From contig NC_092224.1 of assembly GCF_036320965.1 (NCBI RefSeq), forward strand, positions 101,907,884 through 101,971,883: 64,000 bases of DNA. The letters run 5' to 3'. How positions within the stretch are numbered: position 1 is the stretch's first letter; every line of letters begins with the position of its first letter. The DNA is from Panulirus ornatus (taxonomy: Eukaryota > Arthropoda > Malacostraca > Decapoda > Palinuridae). Positions 12,901-29,904 of the stretch are shown in pieces. The translations under genes and the position numbers were made by a program. The notes beneath the pieces are model-generated. The model saw only the letters and a list, made by a program, of their open reading frames with translations. It did no database searches and was not told where the DNA came from.

Positions 12901-13650
12901 ATATCAGATTTTTGGACTCTTGAAGCTAGGCAAGATACCTCTTCCCTGTTGGGCATTGCTTCATCAACCCGGATTAATTGAGGAAGCAGATTTTGAACCG
13001 TGTGATGTCAGACTTTCGAAATTAGGGATCCATGAGGCGTGCAAAAGTCATGTTTGTATTGGAAAATTTTTTTTTAAAAGGATTACTTTCAGTAAAGTGT
13101 ATAGAGGATGAGGCGAAATAGATTAAGGGAAACATAAGTAATCTGAGTGTCCAAAGAAGTAAGATATTCCTTTTTACAGTGACTGATAATGAACGGACAA
13201 ACATGCTCCAGTCATAGTCGTCTCGGCTGAAGAATTATAGGATAAGGAAAACAATGAAAAATAAATCTAAACTTTTTAGGTGTTTGTAGACCTGACTCAT
13301 GAAAGGAAAAAAGTGATGAGAAGAGGGAAAGATGAAGGAAGGGAGTACCATAGTCTCACTGTTCGAGTGAAGAAGGTGGTATCATGCTGGGAGAGGTATT
13401 ACCAAGAGGATATTCATCTGAAAAACAATATTAGTAAAAGAACGTGAATGATGATGAACTGAATAGAAAATAGTCAGATGGATTGAAGATACAAAAGACT
13501 CAGGAAGGGCTGGTACTTCAGCAGAGAAAGACAGGGCTCCGAAAATTCCTCGTACCTCAGGATGCAGGGAAGTAGAAGCAATATACTGTGATCTGGATCA
13601 TGATGTGATGAAATACTGAAACAAAGCCCCATAAATCATACGTTGCTTCG
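9946..13650. other. No gene recognised
   Basis: Several open frames of 60-140 codons (for example 11047-11322 plus and 11800-12225 minus) show no domain, signal or membrane pattern I can name. The sequence has the texture of old, decayed repeats, but I could not assign a family. Confidence 0.45.
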
Positions 13651-13659
13651 GTTCGGACT

Positions 13660-13830
13660 GTTCTGTGTTAACGGTACCTCCGTCCATGAGCTGTTCAGTA
13701 CCTACTCTAATCTTGTCCTCTCCCGTTGACTGTTCCGTGGCTGCCTTAAACGTGTGCCTGGCTGTACGCTGCTCCGCCGCTACATTGATGGTTGTACGTT
13801 GCAACACAGGAAACACCCTAACTTCACTGT
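13660..13830 (-). repeat. Degenerate ~39-bp tandem repeat
   Basis: In the minus-strand frame 13598-13852 a TEQ or AEQ tripeptide recurs at 13, 13 and 11 residues, which reflects an imperfect ~39-bp unit. No protein family is recognised. Confidence 0.4.
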
Positions 13831-15790
<1,960 letters not shown>

Positions 15791-15863
15791 GGTAGGCAGC
15801 TTTGCAGCCCTAAGCCTTTCATTATAGCTCAGTTTTCTTCGGTAGATACCACATTAATTGGTG

Positions 15864-15922
<59 letters not shown>
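15864..15922. repeat. (TG)n microsatellite
   Basis: About 29 TG units, 80 bp from the (TC)n array. Confidence 0.95.
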
Positions 15923-15928
<6 letters not shown>

Positions 15929-16247
15929 TATTCACCTACAAATGTTTACGAGATATTTTGTTGTCATGAATATGCAAGAATTTTCAGTTTAATATCCATG
16001 AAATTGGTCATCTGCTGTTTCCTTTCCTTATCCTAAGTGTCGCTAACATTACGAGACCAGTCACTCTCGGCACCTTTGTCTCTCACAGGGTCAACTGACC
16101 ACCTTTACTACATGGTCAGTGGAACTCATTCCTGGCAATGCTCTTTTCCTCCCAGATACATTTGAACAATAACACATTTCCTCCATATTTGTGCTATGAC
16201 TTACAGTGACTCAGATAAGAAAGCTGAAAACTTTCACATCTTAAAGA

Positions 16248-17019
16248 CATAAGAACATAAGAAGTGAGGACACTGCAAGAGGCATATGGCCCATGCTGGG
16301 CAGGTCCTGAGTCTGCCCACCCTACGACCAACCGCCTGAACCATAAACACATCATCCAACCTTCGTTTAAAGCTACCTAAAGACCCACGTAGCTTCCACT
16401 ACGGTACTTGGCAGCTGATTCCATAAATGTTCTACCCTATTCCAGAACCAATATTTACCCACATTCGACTTGAATATATTTTTCCTAATCTAGGTCTACT
16501 ATTTTTTGTCCTATCCGGTGACGCCATGCTAAGAACTTTATTGATGTCACCTTTATTAATGCCCTTCAACCATTCAAAAACTTCAGCCATATCCCCTCTA
16601 GCCCTCCTCCTCTTAAGCGCGTGTGAATTCAAAACAATCTATGGAACCGAAAACTGTACCGCATAATCCGAATGTGGTCTCACCAGTGCAAGATAAAGTT
16701 GCAGTGACACTTTAGGAGTATTATTTTTAACAGTCCTATTAATGAACCCTAACATCCTACTAGCCTTACACACTTTAATATATTGTTGCCGCGGCTTAAG
16801 ATCCTTGCTCAACAGTACTCTTCAATCTCTTTCGCATTCTGTTTTACCAACAGTAAATGATATTGTCCAGATTGCAATCAGTGTTCCTGTCTTTATCCAC
16901 ACTAAGTGTTGTGCATTTATCTATGATGAATTCCATTTTTCATGTACCCGCCCAGTCTGATGATCTAAGTCCCTCTGAAAGAAAATTTACGAAGTTTTTG
17001 TCTGAGTTGATTTAGGACC
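16248..17019 (-). pseudogene. CR1/jockey-type LINE, 3' part (left half of a split copy)
   Basis: The minus-strand reading gives LQRDLDHQTG, then after frame breaks LYLALVRPHLDYAVQF, then RRRARGDMAEVFEWLKGINKGD (16432-16632). This is the familiar post-RT C-terminal region of CR1/jockey-type LINEs. The 3' end carries two CATAAGAA units (plus 16248-16263), an 8-bp terminal repeat as in CR1 elements. The ORF is broken in several places. Its upstream part resumes at 17894-18003, beyond an RTE insertion. Confidence 0.75.
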
Positions 17020-17893
17020 ATGGGTATGTTTGAAGGAATAGTGGTTCCAACAATGTTGTATGGTTGCGAGGCGTGGGCTGTGGGTAGAGTTGTGCGCAGG
17101 AGGATGGGTGTGCTGGAAATGAGATGTTTGAGGACAATATGTGGTGTGAGGTGGTTTGATCGAGTATGTAATGTAAGGGTGAGAGAGATGTGTGGAAATA
17201 AAAAGAGTGTGGTTGAGAGAGCAGAAGAGGGTGTTTTGAAATGGTTTGGTCACATGGAGAGAATGAGTGGGGAAAGATTGACCAAGAGGATATATGTGTC
17301 AGAGGTGGAGGGAACGAGGAGAAGTGGGAGACCAAATTGGAGGTGGAAGGATGGAGTGAAAAAGATTTTGAGTGATCGGGGCCTGAACATGCAGGAGGGT
17401 GAAAGGTGTGCAAGGAATAGAGTGAATTGGAACGATGTGGTATACCGGGGTCGACGTGCTGTCAATGGATTGAACCAGGGCATGTGAAGCGTCTGGGGTA
17501 AACCATGCAAAGTGTGTGGGGCCTGGATGTGGAAAGGGAGCTGTGGTTTCGGTGCATTATTACATGACAGCTAGAGACTGAGTGTGAACGAATGGGGCCT
17601 TTGGTGTTTTTCCTAGCGCTACCTCGCACACATGAGGGGGGAGGGGGTTGTTATTCCATGTGTGGCGAGGTGGCGATGGGAACAAATAAAGGCAGACAGT
17701 GTGAATTATGTACATGTGTATATATGTATATGTCTGTGTGTGTATATATATGTGTACATTGAGATGTATAGGTATGTATATTGTGTGTTTGTGGACATGT
17801 ATGTATATACATGTGTCTGTTTCCTTGCGCTACCTCGCTAACGCGGTAGACAGCGACAAAGCAAAATAAATAAATAAATAAATAAATATTTTT
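17020..17893 (+). mobile_element. RTE-like LINE (subfamily A), 5'-truncated, inserted in a CR1-like LINE
   Basis: The open frame at 17020-17487 encodes the C-terminal domain ([30 protein letters not shown]). It reads through CGA at the usual stop to end ...GLNQGM. The long subfamily A 3' UTR follows, then the terminal hairpin (GCGCTACCTCGCTAACGCGG...GACAGCGAC) and a (TAAA)n tail at about 17863-17887. The copy separates two parts of one CR1-like element, so it is the younger insertion. No clear target-site duplication was found. Confidence 0.85.
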
Positions 17894-18003
17894 GTATCAT
17901 CGGCAGATTTACTTAAGTCGCTGGTTATTCCCATATCCAAATCATTGATATATATACAGAACAAGAGCGGTCCCAAGACTGACCCCTGAGTGTACTCTAG
18001 TTA
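17894..18003 (-). pseudogene. CR1/jockey-type LINE, RT motif region (right half of a split copy)
   Basis: The minus strand encodes, with minor breaks, the [15 protein letters not shown] and [10 protein letters not shown] segments, RT motifs B' and C (the ADD catalytic pair is visible). It continues into the piece at 17019-16248 once the RTE insertion is removed. Similarity stops just upstream of the QGS motif near 18003, so the copy was already 5'-truncated. Confidence 0.7.
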
Positions 18004-19639
18004 TTGCTTGGTTCAAGGTCGAGTGTTTGACATCCCCGTTCATGAATCATTGTTTTATGTGTTAAGATTATGGCTGACTGTATCAGAGAGTTGTTGCACT
18101 GTGGCCAACAAAGTGTTTTGGCTTGGCTGCTGATGTTGGTGGTAATCAGGATCACCATTATTCCCGTCTATTTGATTGGGCTGACGATAGCTCTACCTTA
18201 TCTTACTTACATTACGTTGCATTGCAGCAGCACAACCTGACTCTCGTCCCGATGAATAATGTTTGCCCAGGCTGTTGATGTTGGCAATGGGGGGAAACCA
18301 ACAATGTACCCGTTACTATGATTTTTGTCAGAACTTGAGATGAGGATGGGTGTAGAGTGGGTGTTACATATTCATATTTTACACAACACATCCACATGAA
18401 AGAGCCCACTAAACTGCAGTTACACACAGGTCGCCCTGTGCCAGTAATGGCACCCCGAGCACACACACACCCGACCTGTGCTGGTAATGGCACACCAGAG
18501 AACGGGATGTCATTGATAAGAGCAAGTGCCAAGCTCAGCCTTGGCTAATCTTTACAGACACACGATCGTTACAGAGACAAACTACGTAGCATCAGGACCC
18601 CAAGATCTCAAAGGAGAGTCACGTGGTCACGTGCCAGATAACTGGTGACTAATGGCTCACGATTCCTGCAGGTCAAGTTGTCTTCCTTCAGGACACGTAA
18701 CTTGTGTGTACATACCTCACTCCAGAGTGAACACTCTCCTGATGTTTAAGATAAGATTCCATATGCTAAATGGAAATGACCTTGATATTCTAGGGTCAAC
18801 CGCTCTCGTTGTTTACAGTTGTTTTGTCGTTTGTTAATCATAAAGATGTAAATCATTGCAATACTCATAATCGTCAATGCATAATAATTCGAAGCTAGAA
18901 AATTTATGATTCTATTTATATACGATCATCATACAACTCATCTTAATGCTTCCTGGGTTATCACCAATGAATACCGATTCTAAATGATTTAGAAAGCATG
19001 AAAGATTTTCTGTCTCATATTTGGTTTTGATTTTCTCATCCCATTTTTATCGATTATGTCTTGCTGACCAGGAGACCTGCACGTGGTGGAGAGGAGGGAG
19101 CAGCGTGGGCATGTCAGTGTTGCCTTCATCATGAATGTTTGGGTTCACCACGGCAGGTGAGTCTAGCAATTAGAGAGACGCACCTCCCTATGTCCTGACA
19201 TCAGGCACGAATTGCCGTCGAGGATTCAGCAAGTTGAATGCATAATTCTTTTTTTTTTCTATTATTTTTCTCGTACTTTACTGCTAGTATTGTATTGATT
19301 TACTGATGAATAATGTTGTGAACGTATCTTATTCATTCAAGTTAACCCAGTCTCTGCTGCTATGAGTAACTCCATCCCACTCCCCCAGTGTGCCTCGGGA
19401 AAGGAAACAATGAAAACCTATTTTTTCTTTTGCAAAATAACCATTTAGTAAATATGAGGTACAACTACATTATGAAGCAATAAAAACTGATAAAAGAAAT
19501 GTAGCACCATCCACACAGTCATCCCCGGTGAGGGGGAGCAAGGGGGAGGGGGTCACTGCACATTTGTTTAAATTTTGCCGACAGACAACCAGCCAGCATG
19601 CCTCAAGTCCCATGATCCCCCACATTACATCATCCTCTC
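18004..19639. other. No gene recognised
   Basis: Short frames only (up to 106 codons at 18212-18532 minus) without recognisable features. Confidence 0.5.
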
Positions 19640-20250
19640 ATCCTCTTGGCACATATGCTCTACTGTTCTGTTAGCACTCCTCACTGCTTCTAGTAGCTCT
19701 CCCCCACACATCATGTTCGTAATACCTACCTCAAAAAATCTATCAGCCCACACCAACCCTGTCATACAAATTCTCGAGGTCATAATCCCTACATGTATAT
19801 TCCTTTGTTTTTCTAAGTACTTACTATACAAAACCTTCAGAGTAAACGCCTAATCTATAAATTGTCCTCCACTACTGAAACCACATTGCCCCTCTCCAGT
19901 CTGATGATCCGTGCATGTTACCACCCATTCAGTTACCACAGTCCTGTACAACTTACCGGTACACTCAACAAACTTACATCGCTGTAATTCGAACATCTAT
20001 ATATGTGTCCCCTTGTCTTTAAACAAAGTCGCTATACAGGCATCCCGCTAATCCTCAGACATCATTATGAGCCATACTTACGTATCTCAAGTATCTTAAC
20101 TAACGACCCAACAGCACAGTCATCTTCTTTTTTAAGAAATTCAACTGTAGTACCATTCACTTCAGCCGCCTCGGCTGCACTTGTGCAGGACTTTCATTAC
20201 CTCTCCTCTTTTCACCAAACTACTTCCGATGACTTTCACTTCACATCCCT
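19640..20250 (-). pseudogene. Old RTE-like RT fragment
   Basis: Minus-strand sequence parallels the middle of the RTE ORF: YKGKGD-, NYRGISLLS-, [10 protein letters not shown] and KYLEKQ-equivalents lie in the same order and spacing, but with about every third or fourth base changed and many stops. A SKYLEKQRN segment is still readable (19625-19831). It is an ancient relative rather than a recent copy of the main family. Confidence 0.55.
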
Positions 20251-20991
20251 CCCCCATCCAAATGCGCCACATCTGCCACCACCAATATCGTTCAACAGTG
20301 TACATTGTGTTATTGGATCACTATTTGTCCTATGTCGGCGAGGCAAGGGTAAGCCTTGGTGAATCTTATTTTTCACTTCTGCTAATCTAAAATTGTTTAC
20401 ATTCTTGTATCATTTTTCCCACATCCACATCCTTGAAATCTATTATCCTTCCTCTTCCTTCCATCTTTTTTTAGGCATTTTTTATGCTTCGACGTAGGTT
20501 GAAGCATTTGTCATAACAAGGAAACGTGTTCACACAAAAATCTGAGCAATGACAAACTACGTCACTGCTGGTGTTCGTTCATAATTCTCAATAAAGGAAT
20601 AAATCAGGCTCCGTGTGCAACATAACGTCCTACGACAAAGAATCCGAAAGTCACAGCACTCCAGCATATATACTTTAGAAAGCTATTTTCAGATACATGG
20701 TTTACATAGTAAAGTGATGCTCTCTTGGTATGTTGCGAAAAGACTGCAATTAGACGCCTTTATTATGATGCTTTGTTTTATCACCTTAAATGTGCATTAA
20801 GCGTTTATGTCATACATAGGAGCACTGTGGGCAAATTGCTATTAGAAAACTGAATGAACTTGCACAAAACTCGGCTGCCTGTTTTTCTCTTCTTCGAGCA
20901 ATGACAATCAGTAAGGTGATATCAACACAGTAAGCAAGGCAATGATCTCTATGTCGAAATGTAGCATTCCTTATATCTTCAAAATCGATTT
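20251..20991. other. No gene recognised
   Basis: AT-rich, no supported feature. Confidence 0.5.
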
Positions 20992-23770
<2,779 letters not shown>

Positions 23771-23880
23771 GATGTGGGTGGCTGGCGAGGCTCCCTGTCC
23801 ATGGTGATGGCTGGTAATACCGTACAGATGGTGTTGTGGGTGGCTGGCGTTGGTCCCTGTTCATGGTGATGGCTGATGGT
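23771..23880. repeat. Two-unit 62-bp tandem repeat
   Basis: GTGGGTGGCTGGCG...CATGGTGATGGCTG occurs from 23774 and again from 23836, 62 bp apart, with about 85% identity by eye. Confidence 0.65.
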
Positions 23881-23894
23881 ACAACTGAGTGGAG

Positions 23895-24050
23895 GTACCG
23901 TCTTCAACAACACTGGATTATGACACCAAACACACAAACACAGACAAGTTGTACCATACAACACTGGCTGGTGGCACCACACGCACCAACACTGGCTGGT
24001 GTCTAATGGTACCACATACAAGACTGGCTGGTAGCATCATACATAGCAAC
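23895..24050. repeat. Degenerate ~28-32-bp tandem repeat
   Basis: ACTGGCTGGT recurs at 23963, 23991 and 24023, with weaker ACTGG-type units upstream and CACCA/ACCACA spacers. Confidence 0.5.
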
Positions 24051-25385
24051 GGTGCCAAGAGTAACTAGCGACTGGCTGAGTTACGAATGGATGAAAAGCA
24101 TAAGCATAAGCTATATTGCCCGGCGCACAATGATTAAACCCCATACAAAGCTGCCAATAATTAATCCAGTTCCCTAGCAGGATACATATTGTTGACTGTT
24201 GGGGCAAAAAATCGCCGAAAAATGATATTTAGTTTTTCAGTGGGAAGGTTAAGCCGGCATTATAGGAACTATGAAAAGGCAAATTTGGTGTAGAGTGGTT
24301 TCTTTACAGCACCATCCACTGTTCAGGGTGCGGTGGCCAAGTAAGTTGGGAGGGAATCGTGTTTTGAGGTATTGTATGGCTGACAGGGAGGAAGCGAGAG
24401 TGGTAGTTGAGAGGGATGGTGTTGTTTGTTGTAGTCAGGGAATGGTGTTGGTGAGAGAGGGTGTGGTCGCCTGGAATGGAGGGTATGGTGGTGTTGAGGG
24501 AGGGTGTAGTAGACAGGTGGGAAATTGTGGTAGTCTTATGGGGAGGAAGTTTTGGTGGTAGTGGAGGGTGTGCTGGCCAGGGAGGGAAGGTGTGTTTACC
24601 CATCCCAGGAACAAGCAATTAAAGGCCCGAAAGGCTCGTATCTGCTCGTAAATTATACTTTTGCTGTTTATTTCTTTTTGCATAGTGATCGACTCATAAC
24701 TCAGTAAATTAAGTTCCCTGTAGTTTAAGACTGCTGCTGGTACTGTTGGTTGGTTAAGTAAATCTGTTGTTGGAGAGACCTTCCGTCGTCCAAAGTCTAC
24801 TAACATGTTTCATGTTTTTACAGTATTCTGATATCAAACGTTAACAGGGATCCACCCGTGAAGTTGGACTGCAGAGGCTGTCGTTTTGACCAGACATGAC
24901 TCAAGCTGTTGTCACACTTCATTTCACAATCTTCCATTTCTAAACTGCACCTTATTCCTCTGTTAGTTTTCTTCTTCCATTTTTTTCAAGACCTTTATCC
25001 TTCTTCTTAGCTTCCTCCTTCGCTTCCTTTTCATTCTCCTGCTAAATCGTATAGAAAAGGGCAGAGTTTTCCAGTGTGACAATATCTCTTTCGTCCCCTG
25101 TTCCCAGGCCACAGATCCTTCTCCCAGTTATATCCTCGCCTTCGCACATTATCACTTCATTTTTCTCTCTTGGGTAAAAGCGCCTTTCAACTCCTTTCAT
25201 CATGTATTTTATCCTTAGTACATCTAAAAGATAAAATGTAGTCCTTTCTCTTTCTCTTTTTCTTTCTCTTGGTAGAAAATCTATTACTTTCATCTTGACA
25301 GAGAAGTCCCTCCTCCGCCAGTTTGGAAAACATGACCCTCCCCTTCTGTATATTACCTTCCCTTCCTCCATGAGAAAGTAGTGCA
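24051..25385. other. No gene recognised
   Basis: Contains a G/T-biased stretch (about 24280-24600) that opens low-complexity frames on both strands. No domain or RNA feature is seen. Confidence 0.5.
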
Positions 25386-25660
25386 CTGCCATTGTATCGC
25401 ACCACATTTACGGACACTGTTCTGTACCACATGCACTGACGTTGTGCTATTTCAAATGTACTGCCATTTTATCGTTTCACTTTTGCAGACATTGTTCTGT
25501 ATCACATGCACTAACTTTGTACCGTTCCACGTTTACTGGCACTGTATTGTGCCACATGTACTGGCGTTGTTCTGTACCACAAATACTGGCATTCTACTGT
25601 ACGATGTGTATTAGTCTTGTACTGTACCACTTGTACTGGCATTGTACTGCACCACACATA
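25386..25660. repeat. 25-bp minisatellite, ~11 imperfect units
   Basis: Units start with CTGGC-like pentamers at 25386, 25411, 25436, 25461, 25486, 25511, 25536, 25561, 25586, 25611 and 25636. The rough consensus is CTGGCATTGTACTGTACCAC plus five bases. Spacing is constant at 25 bp although individual units differ at several positions. Confidence 0.85.
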
Positions 25661-27129
25661 CACTCAATGAGTTCTTGGAAATTTACTAAATATGGCAGAA
25701 CAGATTTTTGTTTACTCTGTTTTCAAAAAGTTACTGATTGTGTGTGGAAGAACATAGGAGAGGAAATTATCTTCCTACGTATGTAATGGAATGGAATAGC
25801 GTTCTGGCGAGAAAATTTGGAATAATGAATAGGTTGTCTGGCGCAAACGAGGAAGGCATGAAGCGAACAGTGGTAGAATAAGGAAAGGATGTTTAGAGTG
25901 GGGAACGACGAACATAAAGAGGAGAAGGACTGGAGGTGAGTTTGGGATTAAGCTATCAAACCTTCCCAAATGTGGAATTAATGTTTTATTCATGATTAAA
26001 ACATAGTTTTTCTTTTCTTAAAAAAAGGTTAAGTAAGAGATAGGACTATGATGAAGTGAATGAAATAGTGCTAGGTTTTATCGAGGTGCTTGTAGCAAGT
26101 TCAGTGACATATTGATATCAGGTGAAACTCTAGTTTATAATTATTCCTGAACTCTTTGAGTGGGGTGCTGTTGAAGATGAAAAGTAGCTGTATAACGTCT
26201 GGTCTGCGATATATTCTTAGTAGTTGAGTTTTGGTTGTATTACATGATGTAAGATTGCGCAGCTTCCCCATTGTGTGATTATGTTGTAGGTAGAATTCTA
26301 CTTTCCAGTAATTTCCTTGATTTTAGAGACAACTGAGGTAAGGGTTGCTGGTCTGTGGCTAGATGAAGAGGAAACATTGTACGTTTTAAGCACCCAAACC
26401 GATCTTTTCTTCTTTCATTCTTCCAGTTCTGTCCTCGACCTCATACTTCGAAAAGTCCCTCTCGAGGATCCCTGTGCACATCCTAATACCTCATACACCT
26501 TTCACTGACTGACGGCAAGTCTCCGTCATCATCCTGGTATGACTATGAAACTAACAGTGAATAATCTAGAAAAAAAAACGTTTACTCCAGAACTATATAA
26601 TGCGAGTCCACGACTAATTGTATCGTACTATGACATTGGCGTGCATTACATTTATGCGGGAATATGACAGGCATGTCAATGTTTATGGCACACACATTAT
26701 CGCTCTTTATGTTCACATAAAAAAAGAAAACATTTATCGTTTCAGATAAAATAGTATTTCCGGGCATATCGGTAATGCATAAACAATGACGCTCGTGTTG
26801 TTGATGCACCGGACAAGAGATTTGCGACCACATTATGACGAGCAACATGGAACAAACAGCATTACTGATGTGTGTTAACAGTGCCGGATTGTTGTCCTAC
26901 AGATGTATCGTTGTGGTGTCTGGCGGCATAACTAACGCGAGATGGTAGTAGTGGTAGTGGTGCACGACGTAGTCAGCAGAAGACGGTGGTAGTGGTTGTG
27001 GTTATGCTGTTGCGGGCAGCTCAGTTTGTCGGTAACGGTTATGGTGGTGTTGTGAGAAGCGTAACCAGCAGTGGAGGGCAGGTCTGAGATAGTGGTGGTC
27101 ATAGCGACTATGATTCACTTAACTCTTAC
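25661..27129. other. No gene recognised
   Basis: Only short frames. A GTAGTGGTAGTGG-type G/T-rich patch lies at about 26930-27050. Confidence 0.5.
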
Positions 27130-27935
27130 GTATGGATCTATCCGCTGTCGAGTCTACTTTTCTCATATTTAAAGCACTTTCTCAACGTTCTCCCCATTCT
27201 AACTTACACCATCCTCTCCCCCTCCCCCTTTCCTCCCCGTTACACCTCATTATTTTACTTTTATCTACGTTAACCACACACTCTTCATCCATATACTCTA
27301 CCAGCTTCTGGGGTTTCTCTAATGAGTCTGCCACCAGAGCCGTTTCATCTGTTAAGGATAGTGTGACTCACGTACCACACCCCTCACCCCTAACATACTA
27401 ATGGCCGTCACTTACCTCAAGATTCTCGTATTAACCTCCCCCACCACTCCTCCTTGAACAAACTGAGACACCATTGTAGCATTACACACCTTAGACGCAG
27501 ACCCATCTTCATCTGCAACCCATAACCCTCTTACCCTCCTACAAATACACTCAACTCTCCATGCAAAAACTCCTCATTGCACTAAGCAGCTTTTATCCCA
27601 AATCATATACTCGTAACACCATCCACAAGGCATTTCTGTCAACCCTATTACTCGTTCTCTCCAGGTTCATAAATGACACATGAATATCTCTCGTTTTCCA
27701 GGTGTTTCTCACAAAATCTTCAACGAAGACACGTGATCTACACATCCGCTACCACTCCTGAAGCCACATTATTCCTTCCCGGTTGAGATGTTCTGTGCAA
27801 ACCACCACTCCCTTAATCACCACTTTCAACAGACGTACACCCCTGTAATTCGAGCTTTCATATTTGTGCTTCTTTTCTTTATGTAAGACCACTACACATA
27901 TATCTTACCAATCCTCAGGCATCTCTGCTGGTTAT
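27130..27935 (-). pseudogene. Old RTE-like RT fragment
   Basis: Minus-strand sequence follows the order of the RTE ORF from the NYRG-equivalent (near 27860) past the KLVE...SCE- and FADD-region equivalents (near 27300) to the SLNGE/YLGVD region at about 27150. It has heavy substitution and many stops. It cannot encode a protein. Confidence 0.5.
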
Positions 27936-28428
27936 TGATGCTTACTGTGGTTGGAATGAGTCTTGGATGGGCTGAGTTCAGCTACGGTGCCAAACTGCTG
28001 TTTAGAGACAAAGGGATCACTGATGACAGGAGATGATTATAGCGAGAAAGATGCAGTAGGTTCTTTCGAAGGTGTCGGACGAATTTCAAGTGACGGTTGG
28101 AAAGACTTACACGAACTAACGCTTCTTGACAGATGACGTAAGGTGGGTAGAGGATGATCTCGCATGCCCCTTCGCTGCACCTGTTCTAATACCCCCCTCT
28201 GTGTGGTGGACAACGATGAAGACTAGCTGGATGAGAAATAGGTGAGTTTAGGAAGATGGTTGTGCATATGCTCATGAGTTCAGGCAACAATGTCAAATAG
28301 TCTTAAGTTTGCGGAGATTGTACAGATGATGGGTGGAAGATTCGGTGATGATTCTGATTTATATGGTGGTGGTTTTACTTGAAAGAATTTGCTTTTGTTC
28401 ACTTGGCCTCTAGCCACTCTTAGGCGAG
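27936..28428. other. No gene recognised
   Basis: No supported feature. Confidence 0.45.
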
Positions 28429-28429
28429 T

Positions 28430-28486
<57 letters not shown>
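28429..28486. repeat. (GT)n microsatellite
   Basis: About 28 GT units. The following ~170 bp contain loose GTGAGTATGGACATCTCTCTGTG-like recurrences. Confidence 0.9.
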
Positions 28487-28488
<2 letters not shown>

Positions 28489-29036
28489 TGAGGGGCGTGA
28501 ACGTCTCTGTTTGAACATTAAACGTCTATTTGAGCTTGAGTATCTCTAGTGTGTGTGACCGTTTTTGTGAGTATGGACATCTCTCTGTGAACAATCATGA
28601 ACATTTCTGTGTTTGGGTAAACCCTCCATTATGAGCGTGGCCGTCTCTGTGTGAATTCCCTTGGATACAGTACTTTATATTCAAGTCATTTGATTTATCT
28701 TTAAGAAATAAAATTTCAGTTCTCCCAGCATAGCAATCACTCAAATTTAATCAACGACAGTTGCTTTCTAAACTTGTTAAGACAAACATTGTAGTCGTCT
28801 GTGGGATTTGGGTAATCCAAATAGCCGTCTGTGGGACCCAGAGAAATAGTATATGGGGTTTGCTGTGGATGGGGGTTTACTAAGGTCTCAGGGCATTATA
28901 CATGACAGCCACAGAGTGGATGTACGAGTATCAGGAAAATATTTGTCTATTCCTGAAGCAACTGCTTATAAAGAAGCCTAGCCAGCATCAGTAGCACCTA
29001 TACCGTGCACATGTTGCACATGCGTCGTGCCCATCA
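28487..29036. other. No gene recognised
   Basis: Weak ~30-40-bp recurrences of CGTCTCTGTGTGAA-like words to about 28660. Nothing else is seen. Confidence 0.4.
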
Positions 29037-29345
29037 TGTTGTTGCAAGTGTGTTGTACCAGTACTGGTGATGACTGCGTGTCGTGCCTGCACTCATGCTG
29101 TACGTGTGTCGTACCCGTACTCATGCTGCACGTGTGTCGTGCCCGTACTCATGCTGCACGTGTATTGTGCTCGTACTCATGCTGCACGTGTGTCGTGCTC
29201 GTACTCATGCTGCACGTGTGTCGTGCCCGTACTCATGCTGCACGTGTATCGTGCCCGTACTCATGCTGCACGTGTGTCGTGCCCGTACTCATGCTGCACG
29301 TGTGTCTTGCCCGTACTCATGCTGCACGTGTGTTGTGCCCGTGCT
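29037..29345. repeat. 28-bp minisatellite, nine units plus degenerate flank
   Basis: ACTCATGCTG starts a unit at 29091, 29119, 29147, 29175, 29203, 29231, 29259, 29287 and 29315, a strict 28-bp period. The unit is roughly ACTCATGCTGCACGTGTGTC plus GTGCCCGT. Units 29119-29315 are nearly identical, and the leftmost ~55 bp (29037-29090) are degenerate. Because 28 is not divisible by three and the unit has no stops, all three forward frames are open and give a 28-residue Cys/Arg/His-rich repeat. I regard these frames as non-coding. Confidence 0.92.
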
Positions 29346-29904
29346 GGTGCCGTCAGATAACAACAGTAAATATCCGTAGTATCTTTATTCTCTAGTGTCG
29401 GCTACAACGATGATCAAATTTATTCATCAATCAGAACTTCGACTTCCCTTAAAAATTGTACCAACTTTTTTTTCTTCAGTTTCATCATATTCTTACACGT
29501 GGAAGTTGCCACCTGAAGGCTAGAACTTATTTACCGAGGGCAGAGCTAAGAAGAATGAGGAAGAAAGATTCTCGGGAAACTTGTAAATTCACTTGCATTA
29601 TTCAAGGAACAACAGAAGTGCATACACGAAAACCAATCTACTTTTATATTCTCTTTTCTTCTCGTAAAATTGTGCAAAGTTACGTGAGGGAAGATGATCT
29701 TCTTTTTCTTTTTTGTCGTAAAGAAGAACGGTACTTGAGGCTGCTGGCTGTGCTCGTGGTTGAGGAGGACTGTGCTTCACAGCTGCTGTCTTTGTCGTTG
29801 GTGAGGGTAGCAAGCTGGCCGGGCAGGTGTGTTCACATGAATGTCTGGTGCTACACACGACGCACTTCATTTTAACCTCCTACATCGTCAGTTTGCGTGA
29901 TCAT
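29346..29904. other. No gene recognised
   Basis: Open frames of 90-139 codons on both strands (29456-29875 plus, 29598-29870 minus) overlap. Neither has a recognisable domain or initiation context. Confidence 0.45.

Noticed and set aside
16991..17895. TTTTTGT as a target-site duplication around the RTE copy in the CR1-like LINE
   Set aside because: The 19 bp between TTTTTGT and the RTE start still read as CR1-like coding sequence, so the word is not at the junction.
24271..24618. Open frames on both strands with Gly/Val or Pro/His-rich translations
   Set aside because: G/T-biased low-complexity DNA; no motif.
25386..25660. CRISPR-like regular repeats (also 29091-29342, 44778-44862)
   Set aside because: Units are contiguous tandem repeats without unique spacers, and the DNA is clearly eukaryotic.
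29027..29395. Three overlapping Cys/His/Arg-rich frames that look like a repetitive small protein
   Set aside because: Explained by a stop-free 28-bp repeat read in three frames; no start context or conservation argument.
29456..29875. 139-codon plus-strand frame
   Set aside because: No domain, composition changes along its length, and an overlapping open frame lies on the other strand.
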